From an uncultured Acidobacteriia bacterium (GTDB lineage: Bacteria > Acidobacteriota > Terriglobia > Bryobacterales > Bryobacteraceae): DNA of 64,000 bases. The notes under the pieces were generated by a model. It saw nothing but the letters and a program-made list of their open reading frames with translations, was not told where the DNA came from and did not search any database. The stretch covers positions 62,001 to 126,000 of the forward strand of contig CAIVPR010000114.1 of the NCBI GenBank assembly GCA_903907865.1. Direction: 5' to 3'. Shown here one piece after another: positions 23,397-32,076 of this stretch (the first letter of the stretch is position 1; the number at the start of each line of letters is the position of its first letter). The translations under genes were made by a program, and so were the position numbers.

Positions 23397-26036
23397 CTAG
23401 TCGATCCCACTCAGCCGATAAAACAGCGAGGCCTGGTGGCTGCCGATTTGGGCCCAGTCAAACTCCAAAGCCCGTTCCCGTGCGCGCGCCTCAATTCCCG
23501 GTTTGTAGCCTTGAATCAGGGCGGCCATTTCCTCCGCGTCGCGCGCCAACATGATGTCGCGGCCCGGTTCGAGGTCGAGCCCGTTGATTCCGGCGGGCGT
23601 TGAGACCACCGCTTTGCCCATTGCCATGGCCTCAAGGACTTTAATGTTGGTCCCGGCAGATGCGGTCAGGGGCGCTAGGACGATTTCGGCCTGCCTGTAG
23701 GCCGGCCGGACGTCGGACACGAAGCCTTCCACCTCAATGCCGGGCTGGTTGAGGTCGATCTTGACCCGGTGGCGGTAGTACTCGAGGAAGTATTCCGGGG
23801 TACGCCCAGCGATTACGTGGAGTGTGTACCCCTCGCCAAGCTTTGGCCAGACCTGCTTCAGGAAGAACTCTAGCGCCAAGAGGTTCGGCAGGTGCGCGAA
23901 GGAGCCTATGAAGAGGAGGCGGCGGGGTTCCGGCGGCGCTTCGGAAGGCTGGAACCGGTCGCAATCGACCCCGTTGGGGAGGGTCTCGACGGATTTCGAG
24001 CCAGGGGCGGCGACTGCCGCGTCCTGCGCGGACATCACAACGACGCAATCGACGGTCTTCCACGCGGCGGATTCGAACTTTTCCCATTTGGCTGCCTGTT
24101 GCTCCAGCTCCCAGCGGGCCGCACCGGTTTCCGTGGTTGTGGCCAGGAGTTGCCGCTGCAGGTCGAAGGTGATGTCGTGCTCGACCAGGATCGTCTTGGC
24201 CTTGCCGTATCTGCCCGCGTACTGCGCCATCCAAGTGAATTCCAGTTGGACGACAGCGGGATTCCATCGGCGGGCCGTCTGTTTGAGGCAGGCTCGGAAC
24301 GTGGCGGATTCGAACTCCTCCACCACGTCCGGTCGATCCGTCGCCTTCTTGTAGTGGCTGTGATGACGGCGGACGAGGACCACCTCGCAGCAGAGATCGA
24401 GCAATTCCGGTGGCGGGGGAGCGAATTCATCGCAGAAGGCGACCAGGATCAGGTCCGAGGTCTTCGCCGCTTCGCGCATTAAATTGAAAATACGGACAGC
24501 GCCCCCATGCGAAAGCGGGAAGGGCAGGCACGGGCTGGCGATCAGGATTTTCCGTCCATGGCGGGCTGGCAGGCCCGGAAAGGCCGCGACGTCGCCGTTG
24601 CCGAGCGCGAGGATTTCGTCTTCGGTGAGCAGACCGGTAGCTGTAGGCGGGCGCGGGCCAATTCGGGGGATTTCGCGGAGTGCGTCGAGGGCTGGAAGAT
24701 GGCCGTTCGAGGCCAGAAGTTGGAGTCGCCGGATGGCGTCCTTCCAGAGGCGTTCGAACAGTGCCGGGTCGCCGATGGCGTGGATCAGGAACCGCAGGTA
24801 GTTGCGTTCGACGTAGAAATCCAGCTGCCGCGCGGTGAAAAAGCGAGACGTGGTTGCCCGGTGGCGGTGCTCGACGCGGGCCCCCGCGCAATAGACGGAC
24901 GGCCAGCCGAGCGCCCAGGCACGGTGGCCGAAGTCCATGTCCTCCACGTAGGCGGGGTCGTAGACGGGAGAAACGCCGCCGATGGCGCGCAGCTTTTCGG
25001 TGTCGAAAAGGGAACAGCCGCCGCTGCCGTAGAAGACCCAGGTGAGATCCTCGCCGGGGAGCGGGTCGTCGCATCGGACAGGGAAGTCGAGTGGGTTTTC
25101 GCGCCGCCAGACGGCTTTTCCGGTCTCTTCGCGGCGGATGCCGGGCGGGAAGAAGATCTGGGCTGTGGCGCAGAAGAGGTCGGGAACGTGTTCGAAAGCG
25201 GCTTCAAGAGTGGCGATGAAGCCGGGTTCCACCACCATGTCATTGTTCAGCAGCAGCGTGTGGCTGCACTTGGCCTGGGCGATGCCGAGGTTGACGGCGC
25301 GGGCGAAAGAGAGCGGGGCGGAGGAGTGGATGGTGCGGATGGACGGGTGCTCGCCTTTGAGCCAATGGATGGTCCCGTCCGTCGACCCGTTGTCCACGAC
25401 GATGATTTCGCCCTGCTGTAGCTGGGGGAGCAAGGGCGGCAGCATCATTTCAAGAAGCGCCTTGCCGTCGCGCGTGGGCACAACTATGGTCACGCCGGGT
25501 CGCAGTGGGGTTTCACCGGGAAGGGAGGCCGGTTGTTTCGTTCCGCGGAACCGGTTGGCGGCAATCCCGTAAGCTTGGGCCAGCCGCGCCCGCACCGGGA
25601 TCTCGGCCTCGGACGGTTTCACTAGCCTTTTCAACCACTTGCGGGCGCGTCCGTCCTCTGCGAATTGGGTTTGAATTGTCGCGGTGGTCTGCCGGAGGAG
25701 TTGGGCGGGGAGTGCGCCGGGGTTGAGCTCCTCGTCGTATGTGATCAGGCTGCCGGGTGCCAGCGTCGCCGCGATGATGCGCATCGGCCCCAGTGCAGTG
25801 CCGCTGGCGAGGACCATCGCGGCCCGGCGGATGTCCTGGCCTCCCAGCGCGGCGCGGATGGCGGCGCGGTTTCGGGACATCGGGCGATGCACATGGTACG
25901 GAATCCAGGTTCCGACCTGGGGCTCGAACTCGGCCACCACGAACAGGGGCAGGTCCGGCTCGACGACCGCGAAGCGGTCGAGCAGGGCGCGGTTGAGCTC
26001 TGCGGTGCCGGAAGCGAACGCGACCTTCACCCCCAT
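23397..26036 (-). CDS. Bifunctional glycosyltransferase: GT2 plus GT4 fusion
   Basis: An 879-residue protein. The N-terminal 180 residues are a GT-associated region (PDLPLFVVAEFEPQVGTWIP). A GT2 domain follows at about 190-440: VTIVVPTRDG, IIVVDNGSTDGT, the metal motif in LLLNNDM, and YVEDMDFGHRAWALGW. A GT4 (GT-B) domain occupies about 500-870: ILIASPCLPFPLSHGG, LPNGVDCDRF, LLFIGSFAHLPN and IKVLEAMAMGKAVVST. It would add two sugars in sequence to a polysaccharide or glycan, presumably an exopolysaccharide. It lies 14 bases after the sulfatase and 7 before the MauE-like gene, in one minus-strand run. Confidence 0.9.
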   Translation of the reverse strand: MGVKVAFASGTAELNRALLDRFAVVEPDLPLFVVAEFEPQVGTWIPYHVHRPMSRNRAAIRAALGGQDIRRAAMVLASGTALGPMRIIAATLAPGSLITYDEELNPGALPAQLLRQTTATIQTQFAEDGRARKWLKRLVKPSEAEIPVRARLAQAYGIAANRFRGTKQPASLPGETPLRPGVTIVVPTRDGKALLEMMLPPLLPQLQQGEIIVVDNGSTDGTIHWLKGEHPSIRTIHSSAPLSFARAVNLGIAQAKCSHTLLLNNDMVVEPGFIATLEAAFEHVPDLFCATAQIFFPPGIRREETGKAVWRRENPLDFPVRCDDPLPGEDLTWVFYGSGGCSLFDTEKLRAIGGVSPVYDPAYVEDMDFGHRAWALGWPSVYCAGARVEHRHRATTSRFFTARQLDFYVERNYLRFLIHAIGDPALFERLWKDAIRRLQLLASNGHLPALDALREIPRIGPRPPTATGLLTEDEILALGNGDVAAFPGLPARHGRKILIASPCLPFPLSHGGAVRIFNLMREAAKTSDLILVAFCDEFAPPPPELLDLCCEVVLVRRHHSHYKKATDRPDVVEEFESATFRACLKQTARRWNPAVVQLEFTWMAQYAGRYGKAKTILVEHDITFDLQRQLLATTTETGAARWELEQQAAKWEKFESAAWKTVDCVVVMSAQDAAVAAPGSKSVETLPNGVDCDRFQPSEAPPEPRRLLFIGSFAHLPNLLALEFFLKQVWPKLGEGYTLHVIAGRTPEYFLEYYRHRVKIDLNQPGIEVEGFVSDVRPAYRQAEIVLAPLTASAGTNIKVLEAMAMGKAVVSTPAGINGLDLEPGRDIMLARDAEEMAALIQGYKPGIEARARERALEFDWAQIGSHQASLFYRLSGID

Positions 26037-26050
26037 CTATTCGCCCGCCA

Positions 26051-27519
26051 CTAGCGGCGCACCGGCGTGGGAAGTTCCCCGGACTTCAGTTGTTCCCGGA
26101 TGGCGGCGCCCAAGCCCTCGGTCTCTTTTTCCTCGTCGTAGTCCGGGTTGTTACGGGGCATGTCGCCGCGCATCGTCCTCAGCCATGCGTCCAACTTGGT
26201 GCGGAGTTCGAGCGCTTTGGCCGGTTGTCGCTGTGCGAGGTTGGTATTTTCGCCGGGGTCGCCAGCCAAGTTGTAAAGTTCGACGGAATCGTCCTCGTAC
26301 CAGCGGATCAGCTTCCAGCCACCGGACTGGACGGCCGCGCCCGGTCGTCCGCCCTGATTGGAGTAGTGGGGGTAATGCCAGTAGAGGGCGTCGCGTTTGG
26401 GCGGCGTGCCGTTCTTGAGGGTCGGTACGAGGCTCAGGCCGTCGCGCGGACTCCCGATGACGCGCTTTATGCCGGCCATTTCGGCAATGGTGGGGTAGAA
26501 ATCGGTGGAGATGACGGGCTCGTTGCAGACGCCGCCGGGTTTCACGACCCCCGGCCAGACGATGCAGAGGGGTTCGCGGATACCGCCCTCGTAGAGGAAG
26601 CCCTTGCCCGCCTTGAGAGGGGCGTTCGAGGTTGGTGTTTGGCCCTTGTACTCGGCCGATGCCAAGCCGCCGTTGTCGGACATGAAGAAGAAAACCGTGT
26701 TCGGGAGCAGCCCCTCGTCGGTGACTCGCTTGACGATCCGTCCGACGCTGTCGTCGATGCTCTTCACCATGGCCGCGTAGACGGCGTGGTGCTGGGGATT
26801 CTTCGGGTCGGCAGTCTTTTCGAAATGCGGGACGTAGTCCTTCCGGCCTTCGAGGGGGATATGCACGCCGTAGTGTGCGAGGTAGAGGAAAAACGGCGTC
26901 TGGGCGTGGTTATGGATGAAGTCGTCGGCTGCGTCCGTGAGGGCGTCGGCGAGGTAGGCACCCTGCGTGGATTCGATGGGCGGGTTGCCCGTCCACTGCG
27001 GGAAGTAGTGGGATTTCGGGGAGCCGCTGTCGGTGCCGCCGACGTTGATGTCGAAGCCCTGCTTTTCGGGGTAGTACTGCGGGCCCCCGAGATGCCATTT
27101 GCCGATGGCGGCGGTCACGTAGCCCTGGGCCTTGAGTTCCTCCGCGATGGTGGTCTCCTCAAGCGGCAGGAATTGCTTCGAGACCGGCGCGATCATCTTC
27201 GAATGCGGCAAAGTGTGCTTACCGGGTAGGAAGTTGATGATCCCGAGCCGCGCCGGGTACTTGCCGGTCATGATGCTTGCCCGCGTGGGCGAACACACGG
27301 GACAAGCGGCGTACGCGTTGGTGAACCGCATGCCGCTGGCGGCGAGCTTGTCGATCTCCGGTGTTTCGAAGAAACTGCTGCCATTGAAGCCGACGTCCTT
27401 CCAGCCCATGTCGTCGATCAGGAAGAAGACGAAGTTGGGGGGCTTGGGGGGATCGGCAGCTCTCGACAGGCCTACCGCCGAGGCCGTCCAAGCCGCCGAT
27501 TTCAGCAAATCGCGGCGTG

Positions 27520-27523
<4 letters not shown>
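26051..27523 (-). CDS. Sulfatase (arylsulfatase type), exported
   Basis: A 490-residue alkaline-phosphatase-superfamily sulfatase. Tat-like leader MTRRDLLKSAAW, then NFVFFLIDDMGWKDVG (metal Asp pair), and the formylglycine motif CSPTR (Cys77) in CPVCSPTRASIMTG, so it is of the Cys type needing FGE. Later motifs are GKWHLGG and FFFMSDNGG. The C-terminal LYNLAGDPGENTNLA is standard. It would remove sulfate from carbohydrates. The start is a GTG that overlaps the protease stop (GTGA at 27520-27523). Confidence 0.92.
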
Positions 27524-28679
<1,156 letters not shown>

Positions 28680-28683
<4 letters not shown>

Positions 28684-29297
28684 GCGGTTTCTCGCGTCTT
28701 TAGTTGCAACAAGCTCTCATGAACCATTTTAGTTTGACGGAGCGTTTCCGCAAGTGTCCCATCGGTCCCAATTACATAATCGGCATATTCGAGCTTGGAC
28801 TTTAGGGGGAGCTGGCGGGAAAGTCGCGCCCTCACGTCGGCCTCGGTGGCTCCGGGGCGCTGCAGGGCGCGTTCGATCTGGTGCTCGCGGGAGCAGGCGA
28901 CCACGATCAGCTTGGGATATTCCCGGTAACCGCCGGTTTCGATCAGGATGGCGGCGGCATAGATGACGATGGCTTGGGGATCTCGGGCGGCGATCTCCGC
29001 GCAGCGCTGTTCGACGGCCGCGTGGACGGCAGGGTGGACGATGGCATTCAGTTGGTCCAACCGCGCGGGATCGTTGAAGACGATAGCGGCGAGCGCAGGG
29101 CGGCTGATTCGGCCTTCGGGGTCGAGGATGCTTGGCCCGAAGGCCTCGACGACGGGTTGGTATGCGGGTGCGTCAGGCTCCACGACGTCACGGCCGAGTT
29201 GGTCGGCCTCGATGACATGGCAGCCGAGGCGGGCGAATTCCGCCGCGACAACCGATTTCCCGGACGCGAGGCCGCCGGTTAGGCCTACGATGAACAT
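28680..29297 (-). CDS. coaE: Dephospho-CoA kinase
   Basis: Phosphorylates dephospho-CoA at the 3'-OH, the last step of CoA synthesis. 205 residues: P-loop GLTGGLASGKS, HVIEADQLGRDVVEP, ILDPEGRISRPALAAIVF and the lid region YREYPKLIVVACSREHQIERAL..RPG. Full length. ATG at 29297. It overlaps the htrA-like gene by ATGA. The first ~100 bases of this gene are duplicated as a frameshifted fragment at 30044-30144, with a toxin-antitoxin locus in between. Confidence 0.95.
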
Positions 29298-29359
29298 GGC
29301 GAGGGTTCCATGCCAGCGGCGGTGTCAAGGGTCCGGGGCTTCGTGCAATGAGGGGTTCG

Positions 29360-29394
29360 CGCAAAGGGCGCAAGGGACGGACCGCAAAGGGCGC
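29360..29394. repeat. Short direct repeat CGCAAAGGGCGC, two copies
   Basis: The 12-mer CGCAAAGGGCGC occurs exactly at 29360-29371 and 29383-29394 in the 229-base gap between coaE and the first toxin-antitoxin locus. It resembles the degenerate CGCAAAG-type intergenic repeat seen in many environmental genomes. Nothing else was recognised in this gap. Confidence 0.45.
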
Positions 29395-29526
29395 GAAGAA
29401 AACCGGGGGGCATCGGCGAGGCTCCCATTCAGTGTAGCCAAAGGATGCGAGCGCGGCTGTGAGATCTCTCGGTCGCCTTTGTGCGGCGAGGGGCCCGACA
29501 GCCCCATCTGGGACACCGTCCAAGCG

Positions 29527-29739
29527 TCACACGTCGAGCGGTTTCTGGCGGGCGGTGTGCCAGATGGGGATGACTTCGACGCCTTGACGGGCCTCGTGCG
29601 GAAAACGCGAAAGTAGATCGATGTGGTCCAGAATTCCGTCGCAGAAACTCGCAGCCACAGCGCGGTCGCTGACGGCGATGAAATCGAAAATTTCGAAGAA
29701 TTCCTCCCAAGCCTCCGGCGAGACAATTACCTTGAACAC
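29527..29739 (-). CDS. ParE/RelE-type toxin with an apparent internal deletion
   Basis: A 70-residue protein: VIVSPEAWEEFFEIFDFI, AVAASFCDGILDHIDLLSRFP and a C-terminal VEVIPIWHTARQ. ParE toxins are about 95-105 residues. Here the helical N-terminal half runs directly from RFPHEARQ into the last strand, so the central beta strands (about 25 residues) seem to be missing in frame. The neighbour at 30149 keeps that part. It is probably inactive. GTG start at 29739 lies inside the antitoxin gene, with a 13-base overlap. Confidence 0.65.
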   Translation of the reverse strand: MFKVIVSPEAWEEFFEIFDFIAVSDRAVAASFCDGILDHIDLLSRFPHEARQGVEVIPIWHTARQKPLDV

Positions 29740-29888
29740 CGCTTCGCCAGTTCCAAGCGGAGGTCCTCCAGCGGAACGCCCCGACCCGCATCCAGCTGCG
29801 CGATGCCGTTGCCAATCGCGGCGAGGGTCACCTGATCCTCGTCGTCCAGCCGGGTGGCGGGCGGGTGGTCAAAGAGTGCCAGTGTCAT
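29727..29888 (-). CDS. Small antitoxin partner of the ParE-like protein
   Basis: A 53-residue frame from ATG at 29888: MTLALFDHPPATRLDDEDQ, then TLAAIGNGIAQLDAGRG and PLEDLRLELAKRCSR. The I..GI..LDAGRG.PLE.VR.EL motif is common in short antitoxins encoded ahead of ParE genes. No DNA-binding domain is obvious. It overlaps the toxin start by 13 bases, the usual antitoxin-first order. Confidence 0.6.
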   Translation of the reverse strand: MTLALFDHPPATRLDDEDQVTLAAIGNGIAQLDAGRGVPLEDLRLELAKRCSR

Positions 29889-29985
29889 ATGGCATTGATC
29901 TTAGCGTGTGGTGGCGGGAGCGGTCAACAGCGTTCCTGCGCCAGTCCCTTGGTCGTGCTCCCGAACGTGTGGCAGTTGGGGCTCG

Positions 29986-30007
29986 ACCACTACGGAATTG
30001 TAGTGGT
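29986..30007. repeat. Inverted repeat between the two toxin-antitoxin loci
   Basis: ACCACTAC and GTAGTGGT form a perfect 8-bp stem around the 6-base loop GGAATT. It lies about 100 bases upstream of the first antitoxin start (minus strand) and could be an operator or a weak hairpin. The surrounding 29889-30043 holds no gene I can support. Confidence 0.4.
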
Positions 30008-30043
30008 TGAGTAGGCACTCCGACAGGGGGTATTCTTGCAATC

Positions 30044-30144
30044 CAGTTGGGCGGCTTCGATGACGTGGCAACTGAGCGGGCGAATTCTGCGACGGCGACC
30101 GATTTTCCGGACGCTATGCCGCCGGTTAGGCCTACGATTAACAT
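30044..30144 (-). pseudogene. Duplicated 5' fragment of coaE (frameshifted)
   Basis: From ATG at 30144 the minus strand reads MLIVGLTGGIASGKS and VAEFAR, nearly the start of the true coaE at 29297. After the Arg codon one base is missing; in the shifted frame similarity continues (CHVIEA.QL) and then stops. By hand alignment about 85 of the first 100 bases match. The fragment is 4 bases from the second toxin's stop. It is a relic of duplication or of an insertion into coaE. Confidence 0.8.
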
Positions 30145-30148
30145 GGGA

Positions 30149-30472
30149 TCAATCTAGGTTCGACTGTGGCTGGCCGACTGCCAAGCGCCGCGAATGTCGG
30201 ACATGGATCACTTCCACCGATTGCAATGTCCTATTCACCCTGAATACGATGCGATGGGACTTGAAGACAAGTTGCCGCAGATCCTCGCCGAGAAACTCCC
30301 TCTCCCTTGCATACCCGCATCGTTCGGGAAAATATTCGAGCGTATCGATGGCGGCGTAGAGCCCCCTGAGCCACCGAGCCGCGTTTACTGGTGCCCTTTG
30401 CCGGATGTAATCGAAGGACTCGAGGGCGCCTGCCTCAGCTTCTGGCATGATGACGACTTCGTACTTAGTCAC
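30149..30472 (-). CDS. ParE/RelE-type toxin (2)
   Basis: A 107-residue toxin of full length: EVVIMPEAEAGALESFDYI, then AARWLRGLYAAIDTLEYFPERC, and the strands LRQLVFKSHRIVFRV, followed by VEVIHVRHSRR. Such proteins inhibit gyrase (ParE) or cut mRNA on ribosomes (RelE); sequence alone does not decide. GTG start at 30472 overlaps the antitoxin stop by four bases (GTGA), showing translational coupling. It ends just before the coaE fragment. Confidence 0.82.
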   Translation of the reverse strand: MTKYEVVIMPEAEAGALESFDYIRQRAPVNAARWLRGLYAAIDTLEYFPERCGYAREREFLGEDLRQLVFKSHRIVFRVNRTLQSVEVIHVRHSRRLAVGQPQSNLD

Positions 30473-30762
30473 TCAAGCGAGATCCCATGCCGCGCGGCGA
30501 GTTCTTCTACGAACTGGCGCATCGGACGCCCTTCCCCGCACCGGGCTTGGGCCAGTCCTTTGGCCAGGCTGCCGAGGTTCTTCAACAGCTCACAATCATC
30601 CAACAGTTCTTGGTAGGCCTCGGGAGTCTGCAGCACGGCTTCAGTCTCACCATCGACCGTAAGGAGCGCGGCACCGCCGATCCTCCGCAGATCTCCAATC
30701 CTCGCCAACGGCTCGCGTTGAAAGTCTGACAACGGGTATCGGTTGGGTTCGTTGGCTAACAT
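30469..30762 (-). CDS. Phd/YefM-like antitoxin
   Basis: A 97-residue protein: YPLSDFQREPLARIGDLRRIGGAALLTVDGETEAVLQTPEAYQELLD is the Phd/YefM core, in which the N-terminal half binds DNA, followed by a Glu/Ala-rich toxin-binding tail. It would neutralise the toxin at 30149 and autorepress the operon. Full length. It lies downstream of folD on the same strand with a 21-base gap. Confidence 0.8.
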   Translation of the reverse strand: MLANEPNRYPLSDFQREPLARIGDLRRIGGAALLTVDGETEAVLQTPEAYQELLDDCELLKNLGSLAKGLAQARCGEGRPMRQFVEELAARHGISLE

Positions 30763-30783
30763 CTTGTCTGATTGTAGTGCAAA

Positions 30784-31701
30784 TCAGGAGCGGAGGCCAA
30801 CCCGCCGCTCGGCTGCCTCAATGGTATTCCGCATCAGCAGCGCGATCGTCAGCGGACCAACTCCCCCGGGAACCGGCGTATGGGCCGAGGCGAGTTCCGC
30901 CATGTCCACCGGGTGGACATCGCCCACCAAAACCGTGCCCCTCTTGTCGAACGCGGCCAATTTCGTGGGACCCAGCGTCTCCGCCTTCGCCCGGTCCGTC
31001 ACGGCGTTGATCCCCACGTCAATCACCACCGCGCCGGGCTGGATGTGGTCGGCGGTGATCGCGGCGGGGCGGCCGATGGCGGCCACCAGGATGTCGGCGG
31101 TGCGGCAGACAGCGGGCAGGTCGGCGGTCCTTGAATGGCAGATCGTGACCGTGGCGTTCTCCTCCAGCAGCAGCATGGCCATGGGCTTCCCTACGATGTT
31201 GCTGCGTCCCACCACTACCGCGTTCCGCCCCGCCATGGGGATTTGGTGGCGCTTCAGGATTTCGATCACCCCCGACGGCGTGCAGGGGCGCAGTCCGGGC
31301 GCGCCGATGGAGAGGAGGCCCGCGTTGACCGGGTGGAAACCGTCCACGTCCTTTTCAGGCGCGACGGCGTTCAGGATCTGGCGCGAGTCGATGTGGGCGG
31401 GCAGGGGGAGCTGCACTAGGATGCCGTCGATCTCCGGGCGCAGGTTCAACGCGCGCACGAGTTGAAGGAGGGCGTCGGTGGTGATGGAGGCGTCGGGCGT
31501 GATGGTTTCGCCGTAGATGCCGAGGCTTTCGGCGGTTTTGGTCTTGTTGCGGACGTAGACCTGGGATGCCGGATCGGCCCCGACGAGCACCACGGCCAAG
31601 CCCGGCGGGCGGCCGGAACGGTCGATGACGCGCTGGATGCGAGGCCGGCATTCGTCGAGGATCTGGTCCCTTACTTTGTTGCCATCTAGGATTTGAGCCA
31701 C
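30784..31701 (-). CDS. folD: Bifunctional methylene-THF dehydrogenase/cyclohydrolase
   Basis: About 305 residues. Interconverts methylene-, methenyl- and formyl-tetrahydrofolate with NADP. Motifs: YVRNKTKTAESLGI with the catalytic Lys, GILVQLPLPAHID, PEKDVDGFHPVNAG, LRPCTPSGVIEIL, VVVGRSNIVGKPMAMLL (NADP loop) and PVPGGVGPLTIALL. GTG at 31701 fits the family N-terminus (AQILDGNKV); an ATG at 31758 would add 19 residues rich in basic and Pro residues. Followed on the same strand by the second toxin-antitoxin pair. Confidence 0.95.
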   Translation of the reverse strand: MAQILDGNKVRDQILDECRPRIQRVIDRSGRPPGLAVVLVGADPASQVYVRNKTKTAESLGIYGETITPDASITTDALLQLVRALNLRPEIDGILVQLPLPAHIDSRQILNAVAPEKDVDGFHPVNAGLLSIGAPGLRPCTPSGVIEILKRHQIPMAGRNAVVVGRSNIVGKPMAMLLLEENATVTICHSRTADLPAVCRTADILVAAIGRPAAITADHIQPGAVVIDVGINAVTDRAKAETLGPTKLAAFDKRGTVLVGDVHPVDMAELASAHTPVPGGVGPLTIALLMRNTIEAAERRVGLRS

Positions 31702-31841
31702 TTCTTTGATTTTACGCGGGTTGGGTTGCGGAGTGGAATGCGGTGCCTTCCGGGGCATCCGGCTGCAAGACGGTGCGAACCAAACATGTTTGCCGGGTTT
31801 CTGAACTCACCGCCTGGCCGGTAGTCAACGGGAGTGGGGCG

Positions 31842-31864
31842 GGAGGCATCCGCAACATGCCTCC
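31842..31864. terminator. Hairpin in the 31.76-32.07 kb intergenic region
   Basis: GGAGGCAT and ATGCCTCC make a perfect 8-bp stem with a 7-base loop, followed on the plus strand by TTCT. It may be a weak terminator or a folded leader. The remaining stretch from 31759 to 32076 holds no gene I can support; a TTGACG at 32047-32052 ahead of the next gene has no good -10 partner. Confidence 0.4.
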
Positions 31865-32076
31865 TTCTGAGGAACTCGCGCCCGACCTCGCCGCCGCGCC
31901 CCGCGGCCCTTGCGCTTCTAAGAAACGAGCGCACGTCCCGCCGAGCCAGGCGGCCGTTGCTCCCCCGAATTACTACTTGGTTACAGTATTGAACGTCCAC
32001 GGCGGGTATGGTCGTGGATACCTGTATTTAGGCCCACTGTCCCTCCTTGACGCCGAAATCGTGATAGAGTACGGCC

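Noticed and set aside
29429-29815. Minus-strand 128-codon frame through the first toxin-antitoxin locus
   Set aside because: Out-of-frame reading of the antitoxin and toxin genes, whose own frames are coherent.
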